NCBI GenBank assembly: GCA_963738185.1
Contig: CAVTVA010000001.1
Span: 986,812-1,050,811, forward strand
From: AP-15 sp963738185
GTDB lineage: Bacteria; Pseudomonadota; Alphaproteobacteria; ATCC43930; CGMCC-115725
Direction: 5' to 3'
DNA length: 64,000 nt
The notes below the pieces were generated by a model. It was given only the letters and a program-made list of their open reading frames with translations. It had not been told where the DNA came from and ran no database searches. Position 1 is the first letter of the stretch; every line of letters begins with the position of its first letter. A program made the translations under genes and the position numbers. Shown here piece by piece: positions 46,033 to 55,626 of this stretch.

Positions 46033-47213
46033 CCCTGCGGCGTCTGTTCCGGGCGCGGTCCAGTGTAGCGGGCGCGCGGGCGGATCGGGAGGCCGCTCTC
46101 GTATTGCTCGATCGCATGCGCGATCCAGCCGACGCTGCGGCCGACCACAAACAGGGCGAGTGCGGCATCGGGCGGCAATCCGAGCGCGGTCGTCGCCACG
46201 GCGAGCGCGAAATCGACATTGGGGCGCCAGCCGACCAGCCGGCGCGCCTGCGGCGCCATCGCCGAGACCGCGTAGAGAATGGCGACGGCCCGCGGATCGC
46301 CCTCGGGGTAAAGCGGGTGGCCAAGCCCCGGCACGGCTTCGCCATGCGCCAGCCGGTCCGCCGCGGCGATCATCGGGTCGCTGCCGCGGGCGAGCTGCTG
46401 CAACAGCCGGGCCACCCGCACCGCCGCGCCGCCATGGCGCTCGCCCGACAACGCGCCGAGCGCCGCCGAGACCGCGGCATAGGGCGAAGCGCCGGTCGAG
46501 GCGACGCATCGCGCGACAAAAGTCGAGGCGTTCAGCTCATGGTCGGCCAGCAGTACGAGGCAGCGGCGCACGATGTCTGCGCCGGCCGCATCGAGCCCCC
46601 AGCCATCGGCGAGCCGGCGATGCGCCGGCGCCGGACCGGGTCCGCCGCCGACCGACGCGGTCAGCTCCGAGAGGATGCTGCGGCCGGCGCCGGCCACGCC
46701 CGCTCGCGTCAGATCAAGCTCCTGCTGGTCCGCCGCCGCCATCTCGGCGAGCCTCCTTTGACAGCGCTCGATCAAATGAGACGGCGGCCCCTTGCCACTA
46801 GCCTTTGCCCGTGAGCCGGGGGCAGAGGAGCCCCGCAAAGCCGGCGCGCGCGAGGCCGGTGTATCGATGGCGGGCTCACCCCACAGCAACGCCGCGACCT
46901 CCTCGAGCGTCGCGCTGTCGGACAGCCGCAGGACATCGTGCCCGCGATAATAGAGTCGGCCCGCCTCGATCAGCGAGATTGACGAATCAATGACCGGCAT
47001 CGACGGCTCCGCCGCGGATGCGCCGGCCGTCTTGCCTCCGCCGCGCGTCGCGCGAACGGCATCGATGTCGTCCACCCGGTAGTGGCGCTCCCGGCTGCCC
47101 GGCACCGCAACCGAACGCAGCCGCCCGCGGCTGACATAGGCATAGAGCGTTTCGAGCTTGACGCCCAGCCGTGCCGCGGCCGCGCGAGCCGTCAGCAGAT
47201 CGCCATTATGCAT
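46029..47213 (-). CDS. citrate synthase-like protein with N-terminal MerR-type helix-turn-helix
   Basis: A 394-residue fusion. Residues 1-55 form an excisionase/MerR-like DNA-binding domain (TARAAAARLGVKLETLYAYV, GRLRSVAVPGSRERHYRVDD). The rest is a citrate-synthase fold: LLADHELNASTF, GERHGGAAVR, GLGHPLYPEGDPR and WRPNVDFALA. The His and Asp positions are retained, so activity is possible, but a regulatory role is also likely. It is divergent from the canonical citrate synthase with an 83-base AT-richer gap, suggesting it controls that promoter. Confidence 0.87.
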   Translation of the reverse strand: MHNGDLLTARAAAARLGVKLETLYAYVSRGRLRSVAVPGSRERHYRVDDIDAVRATRGGGKTAGASAAEPSMPVIDSSISLIEAGRLYYRGHDVLRLSDSATLEEVAALLWGEPAIDTPASRAPALRGSSAPGSRAKASGKGPPSHLIERCQRRLAEMAAADQQELDLTRAGVAGAGRSILSELTASVGGGPGPAPAHRRLADGWGLDAAGADIVRRCLVLLADHELNASTFVARCVASTGASPYAAVSAALGALSGERHGGAAVRVARLLQQLARGSDPMIAAADRLAHGEAVPGLGHPLYPEGDPRAVAILYAVSAMAPQARRLVGWRPNVDFALAVATTALGLPPDAALALFVVGRSVGWIAHAIEQYESGLPIRPRARYTGPRPEQTPQG

Positions 47214-47296
47214 TGATCATAGAATCAAGATTGACATTGTGCGTCGCAATATGTGAGTCAACTCGTCGGTCAACATCAATGGTGTTGGAGGATATC
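47214..47296. promoter_or_regulatory. divergent promoter region of the citrate synthase pair
   Basis: AT-richer gap between divergent starts. TTGACA at 47231-47236 could be a -35 box, though no good -10 was found. ATTG-TGCGTCG-CAAT is an imperfect dyad and a candidate operator. TTGGAGG sits five bases before ATG 47297. Confidence 0.4.
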
Positions 47297-48616
47297 ATGG
47301 CCGCAGTCGCACAGAGTGTCACAATCACCCAAGGCAATGTGCCGGCCGAACTGCCGCTGCTGCGGCCGACGATCGGCCCGCCGGTGGTCGACATCCGCGG
47401 GCTTTATCGAGATGCCGGCCTTTACGCCTATGATCCAGCCCTTGGCGAGACCGCGATCTGCCGCTCGGCGATCACCTATGTCGATGGCGACAACGGCGTC
47501 CTGCTCTACCGCGGCTACCCGATCGACGCCTTGGTCGAGCGCTGCGGCTATCTCGAAATCTGCTGGCTGCTGCTGAACGGCGAATTACCGGGGGCGGCGC
47601 AACTCAACGGATTTACCGCCGATCTCGCGCGCCTGGCCGAACTGCCGGCGGAGGTTTCGGCGATCTGCCGGGGCTTCAGCCGCCGCGCGCATCCGATGGC
47701 GATGATCTGCGCGATGCTCGGCGGGCTCGCCGGCGAGTGCCGCGACGGCTTTGATATTTTCGATGCCGAGCAGCGCCGGCTGGCGACGCACCGGCTGATC
47801 GCGCTGATGCCGGTCATCGCCGCGGCGGCTTATCGGCACGGCCTCGGCCAGGCCAGCGCATCGCCGCCGGGCGGGCTCGGCTATGCGGAGAATTTTCTGC
47901 ACCAGCTGTTCGCGGCGCCAGGCGAGCCCTATCGCCCGGACGGGGCGGCGGCGCGCGCGCTCGACGCGTTGCTGATCGTCCAGGCCGATCACGAGCAGAA
48001 CGCCTCGACCTCGGCGATGCGGCTGGTCGGCTCGACCCGCGCCAACCCCTACGCCTGCACCGCCGCCGCGGTGGCGGCCCTGTGGGGGCCGCTGCATGGC
48101 GGGGCGAATGAGGGCGTGCTGCGCACGCTTGAGGAGATCGGCGCCGTCGCGCGCATCCCAGAGATGCTGGCCCGCGCCAAGGACAAGAACGATCCCTACC
48201 GGCTGATGGGCTTTGGCCATCGCGTCTACAAAAGCTACGACCCGCGTGCCAAGGTATTGCGCCCGCTGTGCCGCGAGATCGTCGCGGCGCTCGGCCAGCG
48301 CGATGACCCCCTGCTCGAGCTGGCGATGGAATTGGAGCGGGTGGCGCTCGAAGACGATTATTTTGTCAGCCGCAGGCTCTACCCCAACGTCGATTTCTAT
48401 TCTGGCATCATCTTTCGCGCCCTGGGGTTGCCGCCGGCGATGTTCACGCCAGTTTTCGCGGTGGCGCGCACAGTCGGCTGGCTCGCCCATTGGAACGAGA
48501 TGATCGCCGATCCCGAAACCCGGATCTTCCGCCCGCGCCAGCTCTATCAGGGCGCCCGCGAGCGCCCGGTCGCGCCGATCGAGCGACGCGAACAGCGCCC
48601 GCCGGCGAGCGGCTGA
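47297..48616 (+). CDS. gltA: citrate synthase
   Basis: A 439-residue type II-like citrate synthase, condensing oxaloacetate and acetyl-CoA. ITYVDGDNGVLLYRGYPID at the N-terminus, then the active-site blocks WGPLHGGANEGVL, GFGHRVYKSYDPRAK and YPNVDFYSGIIF. The start at 47297 is fixed by GGAGG five bases upstream. The divergent HTH-fused paralogue may regulate it. It could be a secondary citrate or methylcitrate synthase. Confidence 0.88.
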   Translation: MAAVAQSVTITQGNVPAELPLLRPTIGPPVVDIRGLYRDAGLYAYDPALGETAICRSAITYVDGDNGVLLYRGYPIDALVERCGYLEICWLLLNGELPGAAQLNGFTADLARLAELPAEVSAICRGFSRRAHPMAMICAMLGGLAGECRDGFDIFDAEQRRLATHRLIALMPVIAAAAYRHGLGQASASPPGGLGYAENFLHQLFAAPGEPYRPDGAAARALDALLIVQADHEQNASTSAMRLVGSTRANPYACTAAAVAALWGPLHGGANEGVLRTLEEIGAVARIPEMLARAKDKNDPYRLMGFGHRVYKSYDPRAKVLRPLCREIVAALGQRDDPLLELAMELERVALEDDYFVSRRLYPNVDFYSGIIFRALGLPPAMFTPVFAVARTVGWLAHWNEMIADPETRIFRPRQLYQGARERPVAPIERREQRPPASG

Positions 48617-48683
48617 CGCTGGATGCCGCGACCGGGCACGCCGGCTCGGATTCGAGCCTCACCCGATCCGGCGATTCTCGCGC

Positions 48684-49160
48684 TTAGCCCCGAGGCGGGT
48701 CGGCGCCGGCCTGCTTGACCGCCTCGAACGGGCGCGAACTGATGCGCCCGGCGATCTCGGCGATCTTGGTGCTCTGGTCGAGAAACGCCTGCAGATTGCC
48801 GCGCAGCAGCCGCGCCTGGATTTCGATCATCTCGGGCAGGCTGCGGCAATTCATCAGCGCGCGGCTCGCATCCGCGGTCTGGCGCATGACCTCTTCGCCA
48901 TAATGCGCCCAGGCGCTGGCGATGTCCTGCACGCCCTGGGTGATCGCCGAGCCCGAGCGCAGCGCCGCGTCGGCGCCGGCGGTGGTCGCCGCCCCCGCCT
49001 GGCGGACCCCTTCCTGCGCCTGCGCGGCCAACTGCTCGGTCTGCTGGCGCACCGCCTCGCCGGTGCTGCTGACGGCCTCGGCCGTCGTCGTCGCGAAATT
49101 CGGAACGGCATCCTCGGCCTTCTCGCCGGCGCCGCGCCCCGCGCTTCTGGCTTCTGCCAT
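48684..49160 (-). CDS. phasin-family protein
   Basis: A 158-residue helical protein of the phasin type that coats polyhydroxyalkanoate granules: SAWAHYGEEVMRQTADASRA, LMNCRSLPEMIEIQARLLRG and AFLDQSTKIAEIAGRI are typical. The N-terminal part is Ala/Glu/Gln rich. It implies PHA storage. No PHA synthase gene is in the window. Confidence 0.85.
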   Translation of the reverse strand: MAEARSAGRGAGEKAEDAVPNFATTTAEAVSSTGEAVRQQTEQLAAQAQEGVRQAGAATTAGADAALRSGSAITQGVQDIASAWAHYGEEVMRQTADASRALMNCRSLPEMIEIQARLLRGNLQAFLDQSTKIAEIAGRISSRPFEAVKQAGADPPRG

Positions 49161-49342
49161 TGGACCCTCCTTGTCGATTTGTTTTCGTTAACGCCGGGAT
49201 CGTGCGGCTGCTCCGCCGGCGTGACATTTTCTGGACGCCGGGTATGCAGCATCGAGTCGATTTGCGCCGGCGACGGAACCGTGTATCTCCGTTCGGCGCC
49301 CGGTTGCCGGTGATGTTGCGGGCGCACACAGAGGGGCCTGGC

Positions 49343-50758
49343 ATGATCCACCCGATCGTTCTGTCCGGCGGCTCCGGCACCCGGCTGTGGCCGATGTCGC
49401 GGGCGCTCTATCCCAAGCAGCTGCTGCGCCTGCTCGGTCGTGAGAGCCTCTTGCAGCAGACCGTGCAGCGCGTCGGCGACCGCGGCCGATTCGCGGCGCC
49501 ACTGGTGATCGCCAACGAGGAGCACCGCTTTATCATTGCCGAGCAGCTGCGCGAGATCGCGACGGCGCCGCAAGCCTTGGTGCTCGAGCCGGTCGGCCGC
49601 AATACGGCACCCGCCGCCTGCGTCGCGGCATTGGCGGTGGCCGAGAGCGACCCCGGCGCCTTGATGCTGGTGATGCCCTCGGACCACATGATTGCCGACG
49701 AGGCGGCCTTTGCGGCGGCGATCGACCGCGCGGCGTCGGCGGCCCACGAGGGCGCGCTGGTGACCTTTGGCATTGCCCCCGAGCGCGCCGAGACCGGCTA
49801 TGGCTATATCCGGCGCGGCGCCGCTTTTGGCCAGCTCGACGGCGTCTTTCGGGTTGCCGAGTTTGTCGAGAAGCCCGGCGCCGACGAGGCCCAGGCCTAC
49901 CTTGCCTCGGGCGAGCATTTCTGGAACGGCGGGCTGTTTCTGTTTGCCGCGGAGGCCTATCTCGACGAGCTCGAGCGGCTGCGGCCGGCCATCGTCGGCG
50001 CCTGCCGACGCGCCTTGGCCGAGGCCAGCCGCGACGCCGATTTCATCCGGCTCGGAGCCGAGGCGTTTAGCGCCTGCGAGGCCGATTCGATCGACTATGC
50101 GGTGATGGAGCGCACCGGGCTCGCCGCGGTCGTGCCGGTCAGCATGGGGTGGAGCGACATCGGCTCCTGGGACGCGCTGTGGGAGATGGGCGCCAAGGAT
50201 CAGCACGGCAATGTGATCGCCGGCAACGTCGTCGCCGAAGACGCCAGCAACTGCTATCTGCGCTCCGAGGCCGGGCTGGTCGCCGCCGTCGGGATCGAGG
50301 ATCTGGTCGTGGTCGCGACCGCCGACGCGGTCATGCTGGCGCCGCGCAACCGCACTCAGGAGGTCCGGCAATTGGTGGCGCGGCTCGTCCGCGAGGGGCG
50401 CGAGGAGGCCGAGGCGTTGCCGACCGTGCATCGCCCGTGGGGCACCTACCGCTCGCTGCATAACGGGCATCGGGTGCAGGTCAAGCACATCATGGTCAAG
50501 CCCGGCGGGCGCCTGTCGCTGCAGATGCACCACCACCGCGCCGAGCATTGGATCGTCGTCGAGGGCACCGCCAAAATCCGCCGCGGCGACCAAGAGATGA
50601 TGCTGACCGAGGACCAATCGACCTACATCCCGCTCGGCACCGCGCACCGGCTGGAAAACCCCGGCAAAATCCCGCTGCACCTGATCGAGGTGCAATCCGG
50701 CAGCTATCTGGGCGAAGACGACATCGTTCGCTTCGAGGACAGCTACGGCCGAACCTAG
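49343..50758 (+). CDS. manC: mannose-1-phosphate guanylyltransferase / mannose-6-phosphate isomerase
   Basis: A 471-residue bifunctional enzyme making GDP-mannose for surface polysaccharides. Pyrophosphorylase motif SGGSGTRLWPMSR; FVEKPGADEAQAYL signature; type II PMI cupin at the C-terminus with HRPWGTYRSLHNG, GGRLSLQMHHHRAEHW and the HRLENPGKIPL end. ATG 49343 is preceded by GAGGGGCC. UppP downstream fits polysaccharide export needs. Confidence 0.92.
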   Translation: MIHPIVLSGGSGTRLWPMSRALYPKQLLRLLGRESLLQQTVQRVGDRGRFAAPLVIANEEHRFIIAEQLREIATAPQALVLEPVGRNTAPAACVAALAVAESDPGALMLVMPSDHMIADEAAFAAAIDRAASAAHEGALVTFGIAPERAETGYGYIRRGAAFGQLDGVFRVAEFVEKPGADEAQAYLASGEHFWNGGLFLFAAEAYLDELERLRPAIVGACRRALAEASRDADFIRLGAEAFSACEADSIDYAVMERTGLAAVVPVSMGWSDIGSWDALWEMGAKDQHGNVIAGNVVAEDASNCYLRSEAGLVAAVGIEDLVVVATADAVMLAPRNRTQEVRQLVARLVREGREEAEALPTVHRPWGTYRSLHNGHRVQVKHIMVKPGGRLSLQMHHHRAEHWIVVEGTAKIRRGDQEMMLTEDQSTYIPLGTAHRLENPGKIPLHLIEVQSGSYLGEDDIVRFEDSYGRT

Positions 50759-50802
50759 TTGTTGGAACCAAACGCGATGATTCCCAGTCATAGACGGCTG
50801 AA

Positions 50803-51030
50803 TCGAAATTGCTTCGTCGCTCCGTTCCTCGCAATGACAAAGCCTTTGACGTGTCATTGCGAGCAAAGCGAAGCAATCTCGATTGCCGCCACCCGTTATC
50901 GAGGGTCTGATCCGCACCGCAAGTATCTTGATCACGAAATCCCCAAGTCACTCCCGTCCATTCTTATTCGTCATCCCGGCGCAGGCCGGGACCCATGTCA
51001 GCCATAGGCACCGGCCGTCGCCGGTGTGAC
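50803..51030. repeat. three intergenic repeat units
   Basis: GAAATTGCTTCGTCGCTCCG ending CTCGCAATGAC, then GTCATTGCGAGCAAAGCGAA with GCAATCTCG (the two arms of the GTCATTGCGAG family, here arranged tail to tail), then a CATCCCGGCGCAGG copy at 50970-51030. The whole 330-base gap holds no gene. Confidence 0.7.
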
Positions 51031-51091
51031 GGTAATGGATGCGTCGTTCACTAATGAAGTTCTCGTTCGCCACACCAGAACGTAATCGGAC

Positions 51092-51961
51092 ATGACATTC
51101 CTGCAGGCGATCGTCTTTGCGGTGTTCCAAGGCGTCACCGAGCTGTTCCCGGTCAGCAGCCTTGGTCACGCGGTCATTCTGCCGGCGGTGCTGGGCTGGC
51201 ACATCGACCAGGATTCGCCGCGATTCCTGCCGTTTCTGGTGGTGCTGCATGTCGGCACCGCGACGGCCCTCTTGGTCTATTTCTGGCGGGAATGGCTGAG
51301 CCTGGCTCTGGCCGCGCTCGGGCGCGGCGGCGCCACCGGCCGGACGATCCAGGAAAACCGTCATCTGATCGCACTTCTCGTGCTCGGCACGTTGCCGGCG
51401 GTGGTGCTGGGCTTTGTGTTTGAAAAGCCGTTGCGCCATCTGTTCGGGTCGCCGGTGGCCGCCGCATGCTTTCTGATCGTCAACGGCGTCGTGCTGTTTG
51501 CCGGCGAGCGGCTGCGCCGGCGCGCCAATGCCGCGGCGGACCGGCGCGAGATGGCGCGGGCCGGCTGGTTTGACGCGATCTTTGTCGGCCTGTGCCAGGC
51601 GGCGGCGTTTTTTCCGGGCATTTCGCGCTCGGGCGCCACGATCGTCGGTGGATTATTGGTCGGCTTGCGGCACGAGGATGCCGCGCGTTTTTCGTTTCTG
51701 CTGGCGACGCCGATCATCGCCGGCGCCGCGGTGCTCGAGATTCCGAAGCTGCTGCACGCCCATGACGGCGCCGGCGCAGCAGGGTTGAGCGCCGCGGCGC
51801 TGTGGGCCGCCGGCATCGTCGCCGGCGTCACCGCCTATGCCAGCACCGCCTTTCTGATGCGCTATTTCCGCCATCGCGAGGAGCACGCCGCGCTCGATCC
51901 GTTCGCTTATTACTGCTGGCTCGCGGGCGGGCTGGCGCTCTTATGGCTGAAGCTCGGGTGA
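51092..51961 (+). CDS. uppP: undecaprenyl-diphosphate phosphatase
   Basis: A 289-residue polytopic membrane protein that recycles undecaprenyl-PP for peptidoglycan and polysaccharide synthesis; confers bacitracin resistance. Both signatures are intact: FQGVTELFPVSSLGH and FFPGISRSGATIVGG. About eight transmembrane helices. Confidence 0.94.
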   Translation: MTFLQAIVFAVFQGVTELFPVSSLGHAVILPAVLGWHIDQDSPRFLPFLVVLHVGTATALLVYFWREWLSLALAALGRGGATGRTIQENRHLIALLVLGTLPAVVLGFVFEKPLRHLFGSPVAAACFLIVNGVVLFAGERLRRRANAAADRREMARAGWFDAIFVGLCQAAAFFPGISRSGATIVGGLLVGLRHEDAARFSFLLATPIIAGAAVLEIPKLLHAHDGAGAAGLSAAALWAAGIVAGVTAYASTAFLMRYFRHREEHAALDPFAYYCWLAGGLALLWLKLG

Positions 51962-52059
51962 TCGGTTTCGCGCGGCGGGAGGGCGGCGGCCGCCGATGAC
52001 AGTTCCGCCGCGGCCTGTTAGAAAGCGCGGACCCGATCCTGCGTCAGCGGAGGCGAGAG

Positions 52060-53016
52060 ATGGCCAAGCCCTACATCATCGCGCTGGAAGAGCATTATTA
52101 CGACGCCGAAGTCAAAAAGCATTTTACCGGGATCGACGCGTCGAACGCGCCGCGGCTGGTCGAGCGGCTCGACGATGTCGGCGCGCTGCGGCTGAAGGAA
52201 ATGGACGAGGCGGGCATCGACCTGCAGGTGCTCTCGCACGCCAATCCCGGCCTGCAGAAGATCGATGCCGAGACCGCGGTGCGGCTGGCGCGCGGCGCCA
52301 ACGACCGGCTGCATGAGACCGTCCGCGCCCATCCCGACCGTTTTGCCGCCTTTGCCGCGATCCCGACCCCCGATCCAAAGGCCGCGGCTGACGAGCTCGA
52401 GCGCACGGTCACCCGGCTCGGCTTCAAGGGTGCGCTGGTCAACGGGCTGACCAATGGCCTCTTTCTCGACGACCAGCGGTTCTGGCCGATCTTCGAGCGG
52501 GCGGCAGCCCTCGACGTGCCGCTCTACATGCACCCCTCGATCCCGCATCCAGCCGTGGTCGAGGCTTATTACAAAGATTACGTGCAGCAATACCCGTCAT
52601 TGCTTCGCGCCGCCTGGGGTTTCACGGTCGAGACCGCGACGCAGGGGGTGCGGTTGGTGCTGAGCGGGGTGTTCGACAAATATCCGGGCCTGCGGATCAT
52701 CATCGGGCATCTCGGCGAGGGCCTGCCGTTTTATCTGTGGCGGATCAACATGGGGTTCGCCCGCGATGGCAAGGGGGGCAGGGGCTTTCGCGATGTTTTC
52801 TGCGAGCACTTCTACATTACGACCAGCGGCTTCTTCTCCGACCCGGCGCTCTTATGCTGCGTGATGGAGATGGGGATCAATCGCATCATGTTCTCGGTCG
52901 ACTACCCGTTTGTCGAAAATCCGCCCGGCACGAAATGGACCGAAACCTTGCCATTATGCGCCGAAGACAAGGAAAAGCTGCTGAGCGGCAACGCCAAGCG
53001 CATCTTAAAGCTGTAG
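52060..53016 (+). CDS. amidohydrolase family protein (ACMSD / gamma-resorcylate decarboxylase type)
   Basis: A 318-residue metal-dependent TIM-barrel enzyme. IIALEEHYYD (Glu/His metal ligands), VPLYMHPSIPHP, GLRIIIGHLGEGLPFYLWRI and NRIMFSVDYPFVENP match non-oxidative decarboxylases such as 2,3-dihydroxybenzoate or gamma-resorcylate decarboxylase. The reaction is likely decarboxylation of a hydroxybenzoate. The dienelactone hydrolase downstream supports an aromatic-acid context. Confidence 0.87.
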   Translation: MAKPYIIALEEHYYDAEVKKHFTGIDASNAPRLVERLDDVGALRLKEMDEAGIDLQVLSHANPGLQKIDAETAVRLARGANDRLHETVRAHPDRFAAFAAIPTPDPKAAADELERTVTRLGFKGALVNGLTNGLFLDDQRFWPIFERAAALDVPLYMHPSIPHPAVVEAYYKDYVQQYPSLLRAAWGFTVETATQGVRLVLSGVFDKYPGLRIIIGHLGEGLPFYLWRINMGFARDGKGGRGFRDVFCEHFYITTSGFFSDPALLCCVMEMGINRIMFSVDYPFVENPPGTKWTETLPLCAEDKEKLLSGNAKRILKL

Positions 53017-53150
53017 CGGCGCCGGCTATCCGTTGTCATCGAGCGCGGCAAAAGGGGGAGCCGGGTCGGACACTCCTCGCAGCTGCAACGGCGTGCGCCG
53101 GCACCCTGCCGCCGCCCGCGTCGCGCCGTCCCTGTTTGGGAGACCATCCG

Positions 53151-53891
53151 ATGATCGAGCAAACCCTGGACATCGCCACCAAGGATGGGGCGATGGAGAC
53201 GTTTATCACCCGGCCCGAGCGCGGCGGCCCGTTTGCCGCGATCCTGCTGTTGATGGATGCGCCCGGCATTCGCGAGGAGTTGCGCGACATGGCCCGCCGC
53301 CTCGCCACGACCGGGTATTACGTGCTGTTGCCCAATCTTTATTACCGCGCCGGGCGCGACACGGTCTTTGGGCCGGACGTGCTGGAGCAGGGCAGTCCCG
53401 AGCGCGAGCGCATGCGCGCGGTGCGCACCAAAATGACGATCCCCCCGGTCATGGAGGACATTGGCGCGATGCTGGCCTTCCTGGAGCGCCAGAGCGAGGT
53501 GAAGAAGGGGCCGGTCGGCGCGCATGGCTATTGCATGAGCGGCCCCTATGCGCTCGCCGCCGCAGCGCGCTACCCCGAGCACGTCGCCGCCGCCGCGTCG
53601 TTTTATGGCACCTGGCTGGTCAGCGACGCCGCGGAGAGCCCGCATCTGTCGATGGGCCGGGTCAAGGGCGAGCTCTACATCGCCTGCGCCGAGCATGACG
53701 AATTGGCGCCATTGCCGATGGTCGAGGAATTGCGCGGGCTGTTCGGCCGCGCCGGCGCCACGGGTGAGATCGAGCTCTACCCCGGCGTCCATCACGGTTT
53801 CGCGTTTCCCGAGCGCTGGTGCTACGACAAGCCGGCGGCCGAGCGGCATTGGGAGCGGCTGATCGCGCTCTACCGGCGGCGGCTCGGCTGA
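53151..53891 (+). CDS. dienelactone hydrolase family protein
   Basis: A 246-residue alpha/beta hydrolase. Catalytic triad: Cys in GAHGYCMSGPYALA, Asp in ACAEHDELAPL and His in GVHHGFAFPER. It hydrolyses dienelactone-like or other small esters; the pathway is inferred from the neighbouring decarboxylase. ATG 53151 lies 134 bases after the previous gene. Confidence 0.88.
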   Translation: MIEQTLDIATKDGAMETFITRPERGGPFAAILLLMDAPGIREELRDMARRLATTGYYVLLPNLYYRAGRDTVFGPDVLEQGSPERERMRAVRTKMTIPPVMEDIGAMLAFLERQSEVKKGPVGAHGYCMSGPYALAAAARYPEHVAAAASFYGTWLVSDAAESPHLSMGRVKGELYIACAEHDELAPLPMVEELRGLFGRAGATGEIELYPGVHHGFAFPERWCYDKPAAERHWERLIALYRRRLG

Positions 53892-53901
53892 GCACACCCA
53901 C

Positions 53902-55626
53902 ATGCCCCATTCAGCGAGGCCGCCCGCCATGGCCGATACGGGCACCCTCTTCACGCCACGCGCCGGCTGGGAATTGCTCGCCGATCCGCTGCTCAACAAG
54001 GGCACCGCCTTTACCGAGGCCGAGCGCGACGCGTTTGGCCTGCATGGGCTCTTGCCGCCGCATATCGGCACCCTCGAGGAGCAGGCCTCGCGCCGGCTCA
54101 TGGTGCTGCGGCGGTTTGCCAGCGACCTCGAGCGCTACGCGTTTCTGCGCGAGTTGCACGACAACAACGAGACGCTGTTCTTTGCGCTCCTGGAACAAAA
54201 TATCGAGGAATTGCTGCCGCTCGTCTATACGCCGACGGTCGGCGCCGGCTGCCAGCAATTCAGCCAGCTGTTCCGTAAGCCGCGCGGCCTGTTTCTGAGC
54301 CTGCCGCACCAGCACCGGCTGAAGCAAATCCTGGCCAACCCGCGCTTCGACCGGGTCGAGGCGATCGTCCTGACCGATGGCGAGCGCATCCTCGGCCTCG
54401 GCGACCAGGGTGCGGGCGGCATGGGCATCCCGATCGGGAAATTGGCGCTCTACACCGCCTGCGGCGGCCTCCATCCGGCCACCACCCTGCCGATCATGCT
54501 CGATGTCGGCACCGACAATCAGGAGCGGCTCGCCGACCCGCTCTACCTCGGCTGGCGCCACGAGCGGGTGCGCGGACAGCAATATGACGATTTTGTCGAG
54601 GCGGTCGTTACTGCCATCGCCCTGCGCTGGCCGCATGTGCTGCTGCAATGGGAGGATTTCGCCAAAAACAACGCCTCGCGCCTGCTCGAGCGCTATCGCG
54701 GCCGGCTGTGCACCTTCAATGACGACATTCAGGGCACCGCGGCGGTGGCGGCCGGCACGTTGCTGTCGGCGATCAACGTCACCGGCGTCGAATTGACCGA
54801 GCAGCGGATCGCCGTGTTGGGCGCGGGCTCGGCCGGCTGTGGCATTGCCAGCCTGATCTTAAAGATGATGGTCGAAGCCGGGTTGCCGGAGAACGTCGCC
54901 GCCGCGCGGTTCTGGATGGTCGATCGCGACGGGCTCCTGGTCGATGCCATGAACGACATCACGCCGTTCCAGAGGCCGTTTGTGCAGCAGCGAGCCGCAA
55001 TCGCGGGCTGGGCCTTTGACCATCCCGATAAAGTTTCGCTGTTGGATGTCGTGCAGAACGCCAAGCCGACCGTGCTGATCGGCGTCTCGGGCCAGCCTGG
55101 GGCCTTTTCCGAGGCGGTGGTGCGGGCGATGGCCGAACACAATCGGCGGCCGGTGATCTTTCCACTGTCGAACCCGACCTCGCGCGCCGAGGCCACACCC
55201 GAGGACATCGAGACATGGACCGAGGGGCGGGCGGTAATCGGCGCCGGCAGCCCGTTCCCGCCTTTGACCCGCAACGGCGTCCGCTTCAAGATCGACCAGA
55301 CCAACAATTCCTACATCTTCCCCGGCGTCGGGCTCGCCGCCGTGGCGGTCAAGGCCCGGCACATCAGCGACGCGATGTTTGTCGCCGCCGCCAAGGCCCT
55401 GGCCGCGGCCTCGCCGGCTGCCGACAACCCGGAGAGCAATCTCTTGCCGCCGGTCACGGCATTGCGCGAGGTCGCCTTTGCGGTGGCGTTGGCGACCGCG
55501 GTCGCGGCGCACCGGGAAGGGCTGAGCCAGGGCATCGAGACCGACCAGATCGAGGCCGCGATCCGCGCCAAGGTGTGGGCGCCGCGCTATCTGCGCTATG
55601 AGCCCGCCAACCCGCCGGGGGCGTAA
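53902..55626 (+). CDS. maeA: NAD(P)-dependent malic enzyme
   Basis: A 574-residue malic enzyme of the large (MaeA/SfcA) type, converting malate to pyruvate and CO2. GLGDQGAGGMGIPIGKLALY (active-site Lys region), RLCTFNDDIQGTAAVAAGTL and the nucleotide fold VLGAGSAGCGIASLI are intact; PLSNPTSRAEATPEDI follows. MADTGTLFTP at 53929 is an alternative start. Overlaps the YoaK gene by 29 bases. Confidence 0.91.
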   Translation: MPHSARPPAMADTGTLFTPRAGWELLADPLLNKGTAFTEAERDAFGLHGLLPPHIGTLEEQASRRLMVLRRFASDLERYAFLRELHDNNETLFFALLEQNIEELLPLVYTPTVGAGCQQFSQLFRKPRGLFLSLPHQHRLKQILANPRFDRVEAIVLTDGERILGLGDQGAGGMGIPIGKLALYTACGGLHPATTLPIMLDVGTDNQERLADPLYLGWRHERVRGQQYDDFVEAVVTAIALRWPHVLLQWEDFAKNNASRLLERYRGRLCTFNDDIQGTAAVAAGTLLSAINVTGVELTEQRIAVLGAGSAGCGIASLILKMMVEAGLPENVAAARFWMVDRDGLLVDAMNDITPFQRPFVQQRAAIAGWAFDHPDKVSLLDVVQNAKPTVLIGVSGQPGAFSEAVVRAMAEHNRRPVIFPLSNPTSRAEATPEDIETWTEGRAVIGAGSPFPPLTRNGVRFKIDQTNNSYIFPGVGLAAVAVKARHISDAMFVAAAKALAAASPAADNPESNLLPPVTALREVAFAVALATAVAAHREGLSQGIETDQIEAAIRAKVWAPRYLRYEPANPPGA

